A stretch of 60,214 bases of DNA from Monoglobus sp964442605 (GTDB lineage: Bacteria > Bacillota > Clostridia > Monoglobales > Monoglobaceae): assembly GCA_964442605.1 (NCBI GenBank), contig CAYTZR010000006.1, positions 1 through 60,214 of the forward strand. Reading direction: 5' to 3'. The first letter of the stretch is position 1. Each line of letters opens with the position of its first letter. The position numbers and the translations under genes are program-made. The notes below the pieces were generated by a model that was not told the origin of the DNA, did no database searches, and saw only the letters and a list, made by a program, of their open reading frames with translations. This document shows positions 26,300 to 34,990 of this stretch, one piece after another.

Positions 26300-27289
26300 A
26301 TGAATATAATTGTGGACGCTATGGGCGGTGACAATGCCCCCGGTGAAATTGTTAAGGGCTGCGTTATGGCGGCGAAGGACTTCGGAGAGAAAATTACCTT
26401 GGTAGGTCGTGCCGAACAGATAAACGAAGAACTCAAAAGGTGTGATTACAGCGGTGATAATATCGAGGTGGAGAACGCGAACGATGTAATAAGCGGTGAC
26501 GATGAGCCAACGGCAGCCATAAGGCAGAAGAAGACATCATCACTCAGGATAGGGCTCGAGATGCTGCATAAGAACCGCGGCGATGTATTGGTAAGCGCGG
26601 GTAATACCGGCGCTTTAATAACCGGCGCGACACTTATCGTAAAGCGCATAAAGGGCGTAAGGCGCGTGGCTTTGGCTCCGCTTATGCCATCCCAAACGGG
26701 CTGCTTTCTGTTGGTTGACGGCGGCGCGAACGCCGAATGCGGGTCGGCATTCTTAAAGCAGTTTGCTATAATGGGTTCCATATATATGGAGAAAATCATG
26801 AAAATCAAAAAGCCCAGGGTAGGGCTTGTGAATATCGGTACCGAGGAGGAAAAGGGAACCGAAGCTGTGATTGAAACTCATAAGCTGCTTAAAGAGACAC
26901 CTATAAATTACAGGGGATATATAGAGGGCAGAGAAATTCCTCTTGGTCTCGCGGACGTTGTTGTGTGTGACGGTTTTACCGGCAATGTTATTCTGAAATT
27001 TATGGAGGGCATGGGTATATTTATAAAAGATACTCTTAAAAGTCTCTTGCTTGATGGAGTGCGTTCAAAGATGGCTGCGCTGCTTATCAAGGACAAAGCA
27101 AAAAAATTAGCGAAAACCATGGACTACACAGAGTACGGCGGCGCACCGATACTCGGCTGTGAAAAGCCCGTTATAAAGGCTCATGGAAGCTCGAATGCAA
27201 AGGCTTTTTATCATGCCGTAAGGCAAGCAATTGATATGGTCAACAACAATCTTGTGAATACCATTGCGGATAACATAAACAGGTATTAA
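26300..27289 (+). CDS. plsX: Phosphate acyltransferase PlsX
   Basis: A 329-residue PlsX, which converts acyl-ACP to acyl phosphate for PlsY-dependent phospholipid synthesis. It opens MNIIVDAMGGDNAPGEIVKG and keeps VSAGNTGAL and VVCDGFTGNVILK. The start at ATG 26300 matches the family N-terminus; the ribosome site (GATAGGA) is weak. The 82-base gap upstream holds a perfect TTATGT-T-ACATAA inverted repeat (26221-26233) that could be an operator, but no FapR-type site is recognised. First gene of the fatty acid operon plsX-fabH-fabK-fabD-fabG-acpP-fabF. Confidence 0.96.
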   Translation: MNIIVDAMGGDNAPGEIVKGCVMAAKDFGEKITLVGRAEQINEELKRCDYSGDNIEVENANDVISGDDEPTAAIRQKKTSSLRIGLEMLHKNRGDVLVSAGNTGALITGATLIVKRIKGVRRVALAPLMPSQTGCFLLVDGGANAECGSAFLKQFAIMGSIYMEKIMKIKKPRVGLVNIGTEEEKGTEAVIETHKLLKETPINYRGYIEGREIPLGLADVVVCDGFTGNVILKFMEGMGIFIKDTLKSLLLDGVRSKMAALLIKDKAKKLAKTMDYTEYGGAPILGCEKPVIKAHGSSNAKAFYHAVRQAIDMVNNNLVNTIADNINRY

Positions 27290-27325
27290 ACAGGGCGAAA
27301 ATATAAGGAGAAAGGCAATAATATT

Positions 27326-28312
27326 ATGAGTGAGATATACGCAAGGGTGGCCGGTGTAGGAAAATATCTGCCGGAAAAAATACTTGATAACGCATATTTT
27401 GAAAGTATAGTGGACACAAGTGATGAATGGATAACAAAGCGTGTCGGAGTCAAGGAGCGCCGCATGAGCGATGAAAATACATTCACCTCCGATTTGGGGG
27501 CAAGAGCAGCGGAGGCGGCGCTGAAGGATGCCAATATGAGCGCGGAGGATATAGACTTGATTATTCTGGCGTCCGTTTCGCCTGAGATGTACACTCCGTC
27601 AAGCGCTTGTATGGTACAGAGTATGATTGGAGCAAAAAACGCGGCTGCGTTTGATATAAACGCGGCATGCTCAGGATTTATTTTCGCTGTGTCCATAGCA
27701 AATCAGTTTATTAAAAACGGAACATATAAAAATGTTTTGGTTATCGGAGCGGATACACTGACGAAAATTACGGAGTATCGGGATCGTTCGACGTGTGTGT
27801 TGTTCGGTGACGGCTCCGGAGCGGCTGTGCTTACCGCGACGGAGAAAAAGACGGGCGTTTTGGGGACGGTTTTGGGTTCGGACGGAAGCTCGGGAAACTC
27901 CCTGACCTGCTGTGACTTAAAGGTTTCCGATGAGGACAGAGAGCGCAGACCCTTCGGCAATTACCGTACATTGTGGATGGACGGCCAGGCAGTGTTTAAG
28001 TTTGCCGTAAAGATAATGGAAAGCGCAACCCGTGAGGTCGCGGATTTGGTAGGAATTCCGGTTGAGGACTTGGATTTGATAATACCGCATCAGGCAAACC
28101 GGAGAATAATCGAGGGTGCAAGAAAACGTTTAAAGATTGATGAAAATCATGTATTTTCAAATGTGGAAAAATACGGTAATATGTCTGCCGCCTGCGTGCC
28201 TATCGCGTTGTGCGAAGCGATAGAGCAGGGCAGAGTTAAAGCCGGAGAAAAAGTGGTTATTGTGGGCTTTGGCGGCGGTCTTACATGGGGCAGCGCTCTT
28301 ATAGAGCTTTAA
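27326..28312 (+). CDS. fabH: 3-oxoacyl-ACP synthase III (FabH)
   Basis: A 328-residue initiating condensing enzyme joining acetyl-CoA (or a branched primer) to malonyl-ACP. The catalytic triad is Cys115 (DINAACSGF), His255 (IIPHQANRR) and Asn285 (EKYGNMSAAC). The stretch after the catalytic Asn reads NMSAAC where NTSAAS is common, which may affect primer choice. Its own ATG at 27326 follows AAAGG. Second gene of the fatty acid operon. Confidence 0.95.
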   Translation: MSEIYARVAGVGKYLPEKILDNAYFESIVDTSDEWITKRVGVKERRMSDENTFTSDLGARAAEAALKDANMSAEDIDLIILASVSPEMYTPSSACMVQSMIGAKNAAAFDINAACSGFIFAVSIANQFIKNGTYKNVLVIGADTLTKITEYRDRSTCVLFGDGSGAAVLTATEKKTGVLGTVLGSDGSSGNSLTCCDLKVSDEDRERRPFGNYRTLWMDGQAVFKFAVKIMESATREVADLVGIPVEDLDLIIPHQANRRIIEGARKRLKIDENHVFSNVEKYGNMSAACVPIALCEAIEQGRVKAGEKVVIVGFGGGLTWGSALIEL

Positions 28313-28338
28313 AGGTTGCGGAAAGGCGGATTATAAAA

Positions 28339-29247
28339 ATGAACAGAATTTGTGAATTGCTCGGAATTGAATACCCGATTATTCAAGGCGGTATGGCATG
28401 GGTCGCGACAGCCGAGCTGGCGGCTGCGGTTTCAAACGGAGGCGGTCTTGGACTGATTGCGGCGGGCAGCGCTCCGGGTGAGGTTGTGCGAGAGCAGATA
28501 AAGAAAGCAAGGGAACTAACGGATAAACCGTTTGGTGTAAACGTTATGCTTATGTCGCCCTTTGCCGATGAGGTGATGAGGGTTATTATTGAGGAAAAGC
28601 CGGCGGTTGTTGCCACGGGTGCGGGAAATCCGGGAAAGTATATTGAGGATTTAAAAAACGCGGGTATAAAAATTATGCCGGTTATAGCCAGTGTTGCTAT
28701 GGCAAAACGAATGGAAAAGGCGGGAGCCGATGCTGTAATAGCAGAGGGAACCGAGGCCGGCGGACACATAGGAGAGCTTACCACAATGGTTTTAACTCCT
28801 CAGGTCGTTGATGCGGTGTCAATACCGGTTGTTTCCGCGGGAGGCTATGCCGACAGCAGAGGAACAAAGGCCGCGTTTGCTTTGGGAGCCGACGGTATTC
28901 AGGTCGGTACCAGATTTATTTGTTCGGATGAGTGTATCGCGCACGAGAATTACAAAAACGCTGTTTTGAAAGCGAAGGACAGAGACGCTGTTGTAACAGG
29001 ACGTTCAACGGGCGCACCGGTCAGAGCGCTTAAAAATAAGCTTACAAAGGAATATGCGAGACTCGAAAAGGAAGGAGCTTCTTTTGAAGAGATAGAAGCG
29101 CTGGGTGTCGGAGGCTTAAGACGTGCTTTTCAGGAAGGCGACGTTGAGATGGGTTCGCTTATGGCGGGACAGAGCGCGGCTATGGTACATAAAATTGAGC
29201 CCTGCGCTGATATTATAAAAGACTTTTTTAAAGGGGTAGAAATATGA
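28339..29247 (+). CDS. fabK: Enoyl-ACP reductase FabK
   Basis: A 302-residue FMN-dependent enoyl-ACP reductase of the nitronate monooxygenase-like TIM barrel family. It opens with ICELLGIEYPIIQGGMAW and carries EGTEAGGHIGE and the phosphate-binding GADGIQVGTRF. FabK replaces FabI in many Firmicutes and is insensitive to triclosan. Position between fabH and fabD separates it from catabolic nitronate monooxygenases. ATG at 28339 follows AAAGGCGGA; the last four bases overlap the fabD start (ATGA). Confidence 0.94.
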   Translation: MNRICELLGIEYPIIQGGMAWVATAELAAAVSNGGGLGLIAAGSAPGEVVREQIKKARELTDKPFGVNVMLMSPFADEVMRVIIEEKPAVVATGAGNPGKYIEDLKNAGIKIMPVIASVAMAKRMEKAGADAVIAEGTEAGGHIGELTTMVLTPQVVDAVSIPVVSAGGYADSRGTKAAFALGADGIQVGTRFICSDECIAHENYKNAVLKAKDRDAVVTGRSTGAPVRALKNKLTKEYARLEKEGASFEEIEALGVGGLRRAFQEGDVEMGSLMAGQSAAMVHKIEPCADIIKDFFKGVEI

Positions 29248-30179
29248 AAACGGCATTTTTATTTTCCGGACAGGGCGCTCAGGCGATAGGCATGGGTAAG
29301 GAGCTGTGTGAAAACTTTTCCGTGGCTGACAATGCTTTTAACGAGGCGAGCGAGGCCCTCGGATTTGATATAAAAGAAATGATTTGGAATGGTGACAGTG
29401 AGACTCTTATGATAACGGAGAATACTCAGCCGGCAATTTTGACTATGTCGGTCGCGGCTTTGAGGGTAGCTGAGGAGCTTGGACTTAAAGCGGATGTTTT
29501 AGCCGGATTGAGTCTTGGCGAGTATACCGCTCACGTAGCGTCGGGCAGTATGGAATTTTCCGATGCCGTAAGGCTTGTTAAAAAAAGAGGAAAGTATATG
29601 CAGGAGGAGGTTCCGGTTGGAGTTGGAGCGATGGCTGCGATAATAGCGTTGACGCCGGATGATGTCAGGGCGGTTTGCGCCGAGGCTTCAGTCAAGGGAA
29701 TATGCGAACCCGCGAACTTCAACTGTCCGGGACAGATTACCGTCGCGGGCGAAAAGGCGGCTGTTGAGTATGCCTGTGAACTCGCGAAGGAAAAGGGCGC
29801 AAAACGCGCCATGCTGATGCCGGTTTCGGCTCCGTTCCATTGCAGCATGCTCAAGGGTGCCGGAGAGAAGCTTGCCGCAGAGCTTGAAAATGTAACCGTT
29901 TCGGATATGAAAATCCCGATTATTACAAATGTGACCGCTGATTATATTGCGGACAAGGATGACATTAAGGATATTTTGGTACGTCAGGTTTCGAGCTCTG
30001 TGTTGTTTGAGGAAAGCTTAAAGCGTATGATTGCCGATGGTGTTGATACCTTCATTGAAATCGGACCCGGCAAGGCTCTGAGCGGATTTGTTAAGAGAAT
30101 TGACAAGACAAAGACGATTTTAAATATTGAGGATATGTCATCGCTTGAAAAGACGAAGAGCGTTTTGGGTATTGATTAA
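29244..30179 (+). CDS. fabD: Malonyl-CoA:ACP transacylase
   Basis: A 311-residue FabD that loads malonyl onto ACP. It opens TAFLFSGQGAQAIGMGKEL; the nucleophile is the Ser of GLSLGEYTA (about residue 91), with the catalytic His in APFHCSML and oxyanion Gln in the opening motif. Start overlaps fabK by four bases and fabG follows 12 bases later, so translation is coupled. Confidence 0.96.
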   Translation: MKTAFLFSGQGAQAIGMGKELCENFSVADNAFNEASEALGFDIKEMIWNGDSETLMITENTQPAILTMSVAALRVAEELGLKADVLAGLSLGEYTAHVASGSMEFSDAVRLVKKRGKYMQEEVPVGVGAMAAIIALTPDDVRAVCAEASVKGICEPANFNCPGQITVAGEKAAVEYACELAKEKGAKRAMLMPVSAPFHCSMLKGAGEKLAAELENVTVSDMKIPIITNVTADYIADKDDIKDILVRQVSSSVLFEESLKRMIADGVDTFIEIGPGKALSGFVKRIDKTKTILNIEDMSSLEKTKSVLGID

Positions 30180-30191
30180 GGGGAGGTAAAT

Positions 30192-30944
30192 ATGGATTTT
30201 AAGGATAAATGTGTAATAGTAACCGGAAGCGCCAGAGGCATAGGCAGGAAGATTGCTCTGAAGTTCGGAGCGGAAGGCGCGAATGTTGTTGTTTTTGACA
30301 TAGATACAGATGGTCAGGATGTCACAGCTCAAAGTGTTTGCGATGAGATAAAGGCCGCGGGCGGAGACGCGAAGTATTTTCTGGGTGATGTATCAAAGCC
30401 CGAGGATACCGACGCGCTTATAAAGTTCGCAAAGGATGAGTTTGGCAGCATTGACGTAATTGTGAATAATGCGGGAATAACAAGAGATAATCTTATTATG
30501 CGTATGAGCGAGGCGGATTGGGATGCGGTGCTTACCGTAAACCTTAAGGGCGCTTTTAACGTCATTAAGTCGGCAACAAGAACTTTGATGAAGCAAAGAA
30601 GCGGCGCGATTGTCAATATGGCTTCGGTATCCGGAGTTATGGGAAATGCGGGTCAGGCAAATTATTCCGCTTCAAAGGCGGGACTTATAGGTCTTACCAA
30701 GTCGGTCGCAAAGGAACTGGCTTCAAGGAATATCCGCTGTAACGCGATTGCTCCGGGTTTTATCGAAACTCCTATGACCGATAAGCTCAGTGAGGAAATA
30801 CAACAGACTTACAGAGAGGCAATTCCGCTGAAGCGTTTCGGTCAGGTTGATGATATCGCAAACTTGGCGGTATTTCTTGCGGGAGATAAAGCAAAATATA
30901 TTACAGGTCAGGTAATAAATGTTGACGGCGGGCTTGTAATGTGA
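30192..30944 (+). CDS. fabG: 3-oxoacyl-ACP reductase
   Basis: A 250-residue short-chain dehydrogenase, the NADPH-dependent first reduction of the fatty acid cycle. The nucleotide motif is TGSARGIGRK, the structural NNAG is present (VNNAGITRD), and the catalytic Ser-Tyr-Lys is in MASVSGVMGN and YSASKAG. The C-terminal VDGG(L/M) ending is typical. GGGGAGG precedes the ATG. Confidence 0.95.
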   Translation: MDFKDKCVIVTGSARGIGRKIALKFGAEGANVVVFDIDTDGQDVTAQSVCDEIKAAGGDAKYFLGDVSKPEDTDALIKFAKDEFGSIDVIVNNAGITRDNLIMRMSEADWDAVLTVNLKGAFNVIKSATRTLMKQRSGAIVNMASVSGVMGNAGQANYSASKAGLIGLTKSVAKELASRNIRCNAIAPGFIETPMTDKLSEEIQQTYREAIPLKRFGQVDDIANLAVFLAGDKAKYITGQVINVDGGLVM

Positions 30945-31008
30945 TAGAATTTCATTAATAAAAAATAAAAAATAAATATATTTTTATAATTATTTGGAGG
31001 AAAACAAA

Positions 31009-31242
31009 ATGGATATTTTTGAAAAGGTAAAGGAAATCACAGTTGATCAGTTAGGCGCAGATGAGGATGCGGTTACGTTGGATGCTTCTTTTATCGATGA
31101 TTTGGAAGCGGATTCCTTGGACATCGTTGAACTTATGATGGCGCTTGAGGAGGAGTTTGATATCGAAATACCTGATGAGGATGCCGAAAAGATTTCAACC
31201 GTTAAGGATGCTGTAGACTATATTACTGAAAATCAGGAATAA
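31009..31242 (+). CDS. acpP: Acyl carrier protein
   Basis: A 77-residue acidic ACP. The phosphopantetheine serine is Ser36 in ADSLDIVELMM. GGAGG lies 8 bases before the ATG at 31009. The stop codon lies within a perfect 12-base tandem duplication that places a second in-frame TAA 12 bases later. A hairpin-rich 199-base gap separates it from fabF, so expression of fabF relative to acpP may be tuned there. Confidence 0.97.
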   Translation: MDIFEKVKEITVDQLGADEDAVTLDASFIDDLEADSLDIVELMMALEEEFDIEIPDEDAEKISTVKDAVDYITENQE

Positions 31243-31254
31243 AATCAGGAATAA
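31231..31254 (+). repeat. Perfect 12-nt tandem duplication spanning the acpP stop codon
   Basis: AATCAGGAATAA occurs at 31231-31242 and 31243-31254. The first copy encodes the last three residues and the stop; the second gives an in-frame TAA at 31252-31254. Confidence 0.92.
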
Positions 31255-31286
31255 TAAGATTGATAAATAACTCGGATTTTTTGGCT

Positions 31287-31367
31287 TTGCAAGGGACGTC
31301 CGAAAGGTCGTCCCGCGCAAGCGTATTAAATAGATCCTGCAGAAGCTTACTTTTGGTGAAAGTAAGC
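31287..31367. repeat. Two strong hairpins in the acpP-fabF gap
   Basis: Hairpin 1 (31287-31320) pairs TTGC/GCAA and GGGACG/CGTCCC around a GAAA tetraloop closed by CC/GG. Hairpin 2 (31345-31367) pairs GCTTACTTT with AAAGTAAGC around TGGTG, a perfect 9-bp stem. Neither has a T-run, so they are more like processing or stability elements, or an inserted intergenic repeat, than terminators. Confidence 0.65.
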
Positions 31368-31441
31368 CTCTATATGATTTGGCCGCACCGGAAAGTCGGG
31401 CAGGCTTTTGAGCGTGTATATATTTTAGGAGGATAATAATA

Positions 31442-32680
31442 ATGAGGAGAGTAGTTATAACAGGCGCCGGCGCTGTCACTCCGGTAGGAATAGGCACTGA
31501 AAATGTCTGGGAAAATATTAAAAACGGTGTGTCGGGCATTGGGACAATAACAAAGTTTGACCCGACTGATTTTGCTTGTCATGTAGGAGCGGAGGTTAAG
31601 GACTTTAATGTTACCGACTACATAGACAGGAAAGAAGCGAAGCGTATGGACTTGTTTGTTCAGTACGCGGTTGCTGCGGCTAAGATTGCCGTTGAAAATG
31701 CGAAACTCAATATGGATGATGAGGATCCTACAAGAGTTGGCGTTATGGTCGGTTCAGGCATTGGAGGTATCGGCACTTTGTGTGAGCAGCACTCAAGAAT
31801 GCTGGAAAAGGGACCGAGTAAGGTTTCTCCTTTCATGATTCCTATGATGATTTCGAATATGGCTGTAGGTCAGATTGGTATTGCGTTCAATTGTAAGGGT
31901 GTAAACCTGACTACTGTTTCCGCGTGCGCCTCGGGTACGGACGCAATCGGACAGGCGATGCTGGCAATTCGTCGCGGCGACGCGGACGTTATATTAACCG
32001 GTGGAGCCGAGGCGACAATAAATGAGTTGGCGTTAGCGGGATTTTCGTCAATGAAGGCTTTGACCACAAGAAACGATACTCCCGATAAGGCTTGTTCGCC
32101 CTTTGATAAAAAGCGTGACGGATTTATTATGGGTGAGGGCAGCGGAATTATGGTTATTGAATCATTAGAGCATGCTAAGGCGAGAGGCGCGGAGATAATC
32201 GCTGAGCTTGCGGGCTATGGTTCGACAAATGATGCTTATCATATTACCGCTCCGGCGCCGGGCGGCGAAGGCGGCGCCAGATGTATGGCAGTCGCTGTTA
32301 AGGATGCCGGTATAAAGCCGGAGGAGGTTGACTATATCAACGCTCACGGAACGTCAACGCCGTACAACGATAAGTATGAGACGGCGGCAATTAAGACCGT
32401 GTTCGGCGAACACGCATATAAGTTAGCGGTAAGCTCCACAAAGTCGATGACAGGTCATATGCTTGGCGCGGCAGGTGGTATTGAGGGTATTATTACTGCA
32501 TGGGCCGTAAGGGATAACTTCATTCCGCCAACGATAAATCTTGAGGATTCGGATCCCGAGTGCGATTTGGATTATGTTCCCAACAAAGGCAGAAAGGCTG
32601 AGATAAACTGCGCTGTTTCAAACTCACTGGGCTTTGGCGGACACAACGCCTCAATTGTATTGAAAAAATATACAGATTAA
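31442..32680 (+). CDS. fabF: 3-oxoacyl-ACP synthase II
   Basis: A 412-residue elongating condensing enzyme. The catalytic Cys162 is in VSACASGTDA, and the two histidines are in NAHGTSTPYND and STKSMTGHMLGAAGG. It opens RRVVITGAGAVTPVG. TAGGAGG lies 8 bases before the ATG. It is the last gene of the fatty acid operon, followed by a strong terminator at 32710. No fabZ or accABCD genes are present here, so they must lie elsewhere. Confidence 0.96.
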   Translation: MRRVVITGAGAVTPVGIGTENVWENIKNGVSGIGTITKFDPTDFACHVGAEVKDFNVTDYIDRKEAKRMDLFVQYAVAAAKIAVENAKLNMDDEDPTRVGVMVGSGIGGIGTLCEQHSRMLEKGPSKVSPFMIPMMISNMAVGQIGIAFNCKGVNLTTVSACASGTDAIGQAMLAIRRGDADVILTGGAEATINELALAGFSSMKALTTRNDTPDKACSPFDKKRDGFIMGEGSGIMVIESLEHAKARGAEIIAELAGYGSTNDAYHITAPAPGGEGGARCMAVAVKDAGIKPEEVDYINAHGTSTPYNDKYETAAIKTVFGEHAYKLAVSSTKSMTGHMLGAAGGIEGIITAWAVRDNFIPPTINLEDSDPECDLDYVPNKGRKAEINCAVSNSLGFGGHNASIVLKKYTD

Positions 32681-32709
32681 GAGGTTTTCTTTGAAATGAA
32701 ATATTGTTT

Positions 32710-32738
32710 CGGGAGACTTCGGTCTCCCGCTTTTTTTA
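32710..32738 (+). terminator. Terminator of the fatty acid operon
   Basis: CGGGAGAC-TTCG-GTCTCCCG followed by C and seven T. The UUCG tetraloop and T-run make this a textbook rho-independent terminator. The rnc ribosome site begins 4 bases after the T-run, so rnc must be read through or start from within the terminator region. Confidence 0.92.
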
Positions 32739-32754
32739 CATGGAGGAACGTAAT

Positions 32755-33423
32755 ATGAATTATGATTACAAGTTTAACGATGAGAGCCTGTATAAGCTTG
32801 CCACGACACATATTTCGTTTGCAAATGATAATCATACAGAGAGTAATCAGCGGCTGGAATTTTTGGGCGACAGTGTTCTTTCGTTTGTGGTTGCTACATA
32901 CATCTATAATGAGTACAAGGATGTTGACGAGGGCGTCTTGACGGAAATAAGGGCAAACGCGGTGTGTGAAAAAACCCTCGCCATAGCGGCGCGCAGGCTG
33001 GAGCTTGGCGAAGATTTGCTGTTCGGCAAATCGGAGCGTATGTCGGGAGGCAAGTATAAGGATTCTGTGCTGGCGGATGCCTATGAATCCGTGCTGGCGG
33101 CGATTTTTCTGGACAGCGGAATAGAGAGCGCACGCGCGTTTGTTATGGATACAATAGGAGGTATGATAGGAGATACCTCGTATGTGGAGCTTGAAAACTA
33201 TAAATCGGAAATACAAAACTATTATCAGAAGCGCGACCGAAACCGCGAGGTTGTCAAATACCGTTTGGCATCAAAATCAGGACCCGATCATAATCCAACC
33301 TTTGAGGTAGAAGCGATATACTGCGGCAAGGTTATAGGCAGGGGAAGCGGTAAAAACCGAAAAAGCGCGGAACAGGAGGCGGCGAAGTATGCCCTCAGAC
33401 GGATCAAAAACGAGACGGTATAA
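32755..33423 (+). CDS. rnc: Ribonuclease III
   Basis: A 222-residue double-strand-specific RNase. The catalytic domain carries the signature RLEFLGDSVLSFVVA (about residues 26-40) and the second acidic site DAYESVLAAIFLD. A C-terminal double-stranded RNA binding domain (about 150-222) ends with GKNRKSAEQEAAKYAL. GGAGG precedes the ATG at 32755. Unlike the common Firmicutes order, smc and ftsY do not follow; instead a radical SAM gene overlaps its 3' end by 35 bases. Confidence 0.95.
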   Translation: MNYDYKFNDESLYKLATTHISFANDNHTESNQRLEFLGDSVLSFVVATYIYNEYKDVDEGVLTEIRANAVCEKTLAIAARRLELGEDLLFGKSERMSGGKYKDSVLADAYESVLAAIFLDSGIESARAFVMDTIGGMIGDTSYVELENYKSEIQNYYQKRDRNREVVKYRLASKSGPDHNPTFEVEAIYCGKVIGRGSGKNRKSAEQEAAKYALRRIKNETV

Positions 33424-34381
33424 TATCCCGCTGTTTATTCCGCACGAGGGGTGCGGTCATGATTGTGTTTTTTGCAATCAGAAAAAAATTACCGGCGTGC
33501 AGACCTCTGTTACACCTGAGCAGGCATATCATGAAATTTCAAATTATCTGAGAACAATAAAGACGGATGATTGCCATATAGAAATCGCGTATTTCGGCGG
33601 CAGCTTTACCGGACTGAGTTTAGAGCTGCAGCGCGAATTTTTGGCGGTGGCGGCATCATTTGACGACGAACGCATAAAGGGAATACGCTTGTCCACAAGA
33701 CCTGATTATATAAACGAGGATATTTTAAGGCAATGTGTGGAATTCGGTGTTAAAACAATTGAACTCGGAGTTCAATCCGCGAATGATGACGTGCTTTTAA
33801 AAAACAGACGCGGACATACTTTTTCTGATGTCGTAAGCGCGGCAGATATGATTAAGTCCGCCGGAATAGACCTCGGGCTGCAAATGATGGTTGGAATGTA
33901 TGGCTCAGATCCTGACATGGATATTGAGACCTGCAAAAAAATCATCGCTCTTCAACCAACCTGTACTCGTATATATCCCACATTGGTGCTAAAGGGCACT
34001 TATCTTGAGAAATTGTATAATATGGGCGAATATATGCCATACACTACGGAACAGGCGATTGAGGTGTCAAAAGAGTGCTTAATAAGCTTCAGAAAAAATA
34101 ATATTGACGTAATTCGAATTGGCTTATATCCGGGAGAGGACTTGCGGAGCGAGGGAAATATTGTAGCGGGACCGTTTCACTCGGCATTCGGTGAGCTGGT
34201 GGAAAACCGTGTTTACAGAGACAGGATAGAGGCGGATATAATCGAAAAGGGACTGAAAAACTGCGAATATATCGTGGAAGCCCCGATTGGCGAAACTTCT
34301 AAAATAATAGGTCAAAGAGCGTGCAACCGTAAATATTTTATTGAAAAATATGGGATAAGGATAAAAATATGCTCGAAATAG
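33389..34381 (+). CDS. Radical SAM protein, Elp3-related core
   Basis: A 330-residue radical SAM enzyme. The cluster motif is GCGHDCVFCNQKK (CxxxCxxC) with the glycine-rich AYFGGSFTGL downstream, and a C-terminal extension of the kind found with Elp3/HemN-like cores. It lacks the acetyltransferase domain of full Elp3 proteins, so tRNA modification is possible but not shown. Related genes often follow rnc in Clostridia, so the link to RNA metabolism is by context. The ATG at 33389 overlaps rnc by 35 bases and has GGAGGCGG upstream. Confidence 0.85.
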   Translation: MPSDGSKTRRYNIPLFIPHEGCGHDCVFCNQKKITGVQTSVTPEQAYHEISNYLRTIKTDDCHIEIAYFGGSFTGLSLELQREFLAVAASFDDERIKGIRLSTRPDYINEDILRQCVEFGVKTIELGVQSANDDVLLKNRRGHTFSDVVSAADMIKSAGIDLGLQMMVGMYGSDPDMDIETCKKIIALQPTCTRIYPTLVLKGTYLEKLYNMGEYMPYTTEQAIEVSKECLISFRKNNIDVIRIGLYPGEDLRSEGNIVAGPFHSAFGELVENRVYRDRIEADIIEKGLKNCEYIVEAPIGETSKIIGQRACNRKYFIEKYGIRIKICSK

Positions 34382-34911
34382 AAATGAAAGACGATTTTTT
34401 CTGGTACCTGGATTGTAACCATGAGAAAATAAGGGTAATGGAGGAAATTGTAATAGGAAAGTCCAGGGCTGATGTTATGGCGGTTCTGCCTGACGGAATT
34501 ATAGGATATGAGCTTAAGAGCAACGGCGACAGCTATACGCGTCTGCCGACTCAGACTCGTGACTACGACAGGTTTTTCGACCGCAACTATCTTGTTGTGG
34601 GAGAAAGCCACAGGAAAAACGCTCACAAGCATGTACCGCAGCATTGGGGTATAATTTGTATTCCGAATGTGGGGCAAAATATAGAGGTTTTGCGTGAGGC
34701 GGAGAGTAATAAAAAGGCAAAAATGAGGTGGCAGCTGTCATTGCTGTGGCGCAGCGAACTCCTTAATATCCAAATTATGAATGGCTTGCGTAAGTATTCA
34801 AATAAAAGCAAATATTATGCTATAAAATACCTGATGGACAGCGTGGAACCGTCAATTTTGAAGAAGCAGCTTTGCAATGAGCTGTTCGAACGGGAATATG
34901 ATTTGTCGTAA
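34369..34911 (+). CDS. PD-(D/E)xK nuclease-like protein (Sce7726-type)
   Basis: A 180-residue protein with a restriction-nuclease-like core: RADVMAVLPDGIIGYELKS gives Asp35, Glu48 and Lys50 of the PD-(D/E)xK site. It is followed by RLPTQTRDYDRFFD and NYLVVGES, and HVPQHWGIICI closes the core. This order matches the Sce7726/MmcB-like group, whose role is poorly known (DNA repair or genome defence have been suggested for relatives). The C-terminal 80 residues are basic and helical. It overlaps the radical SAM gene by 13 bases. No methylase or helicase partner is adjacent. Confidence 0.7.
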   Translation: MLEIEMKDDFFWYLDCNHEKIRVMEEIVIGKSRADVMAVLPDGIIGYELKSNGDSYTRLPTQTRDYDRFFDRNYLVVGESHRKNAHKHVPQHWGIICIPNVGQNIEVLREAESNKKAKMRWQLSLLWRSELLNIQIMNGLRKYSNKSKYYAIKYLMDSVEPSILKKQLCNELFEREYDLS

Positions 34912-34919
34912 CAAAGTAC

Positions 34920-34948
34920 TTGTAATATTTTGTGATGTATGCTAAAAT
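34920..34948 (+). promoter_or_regulatory. Promoter of the antiporter operon
   Basis: TTGTAA (34920-34925), 17 bases, TAAAAT (34943-34948) with an extended -10 TG. It lies 42 bases before the antiporter start codon. Confidence 0.65.
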
Positions 34949-34990
34949 AATTACATGGTTATATAAGCTGCTGTTTTCGGGAGGGGTATT

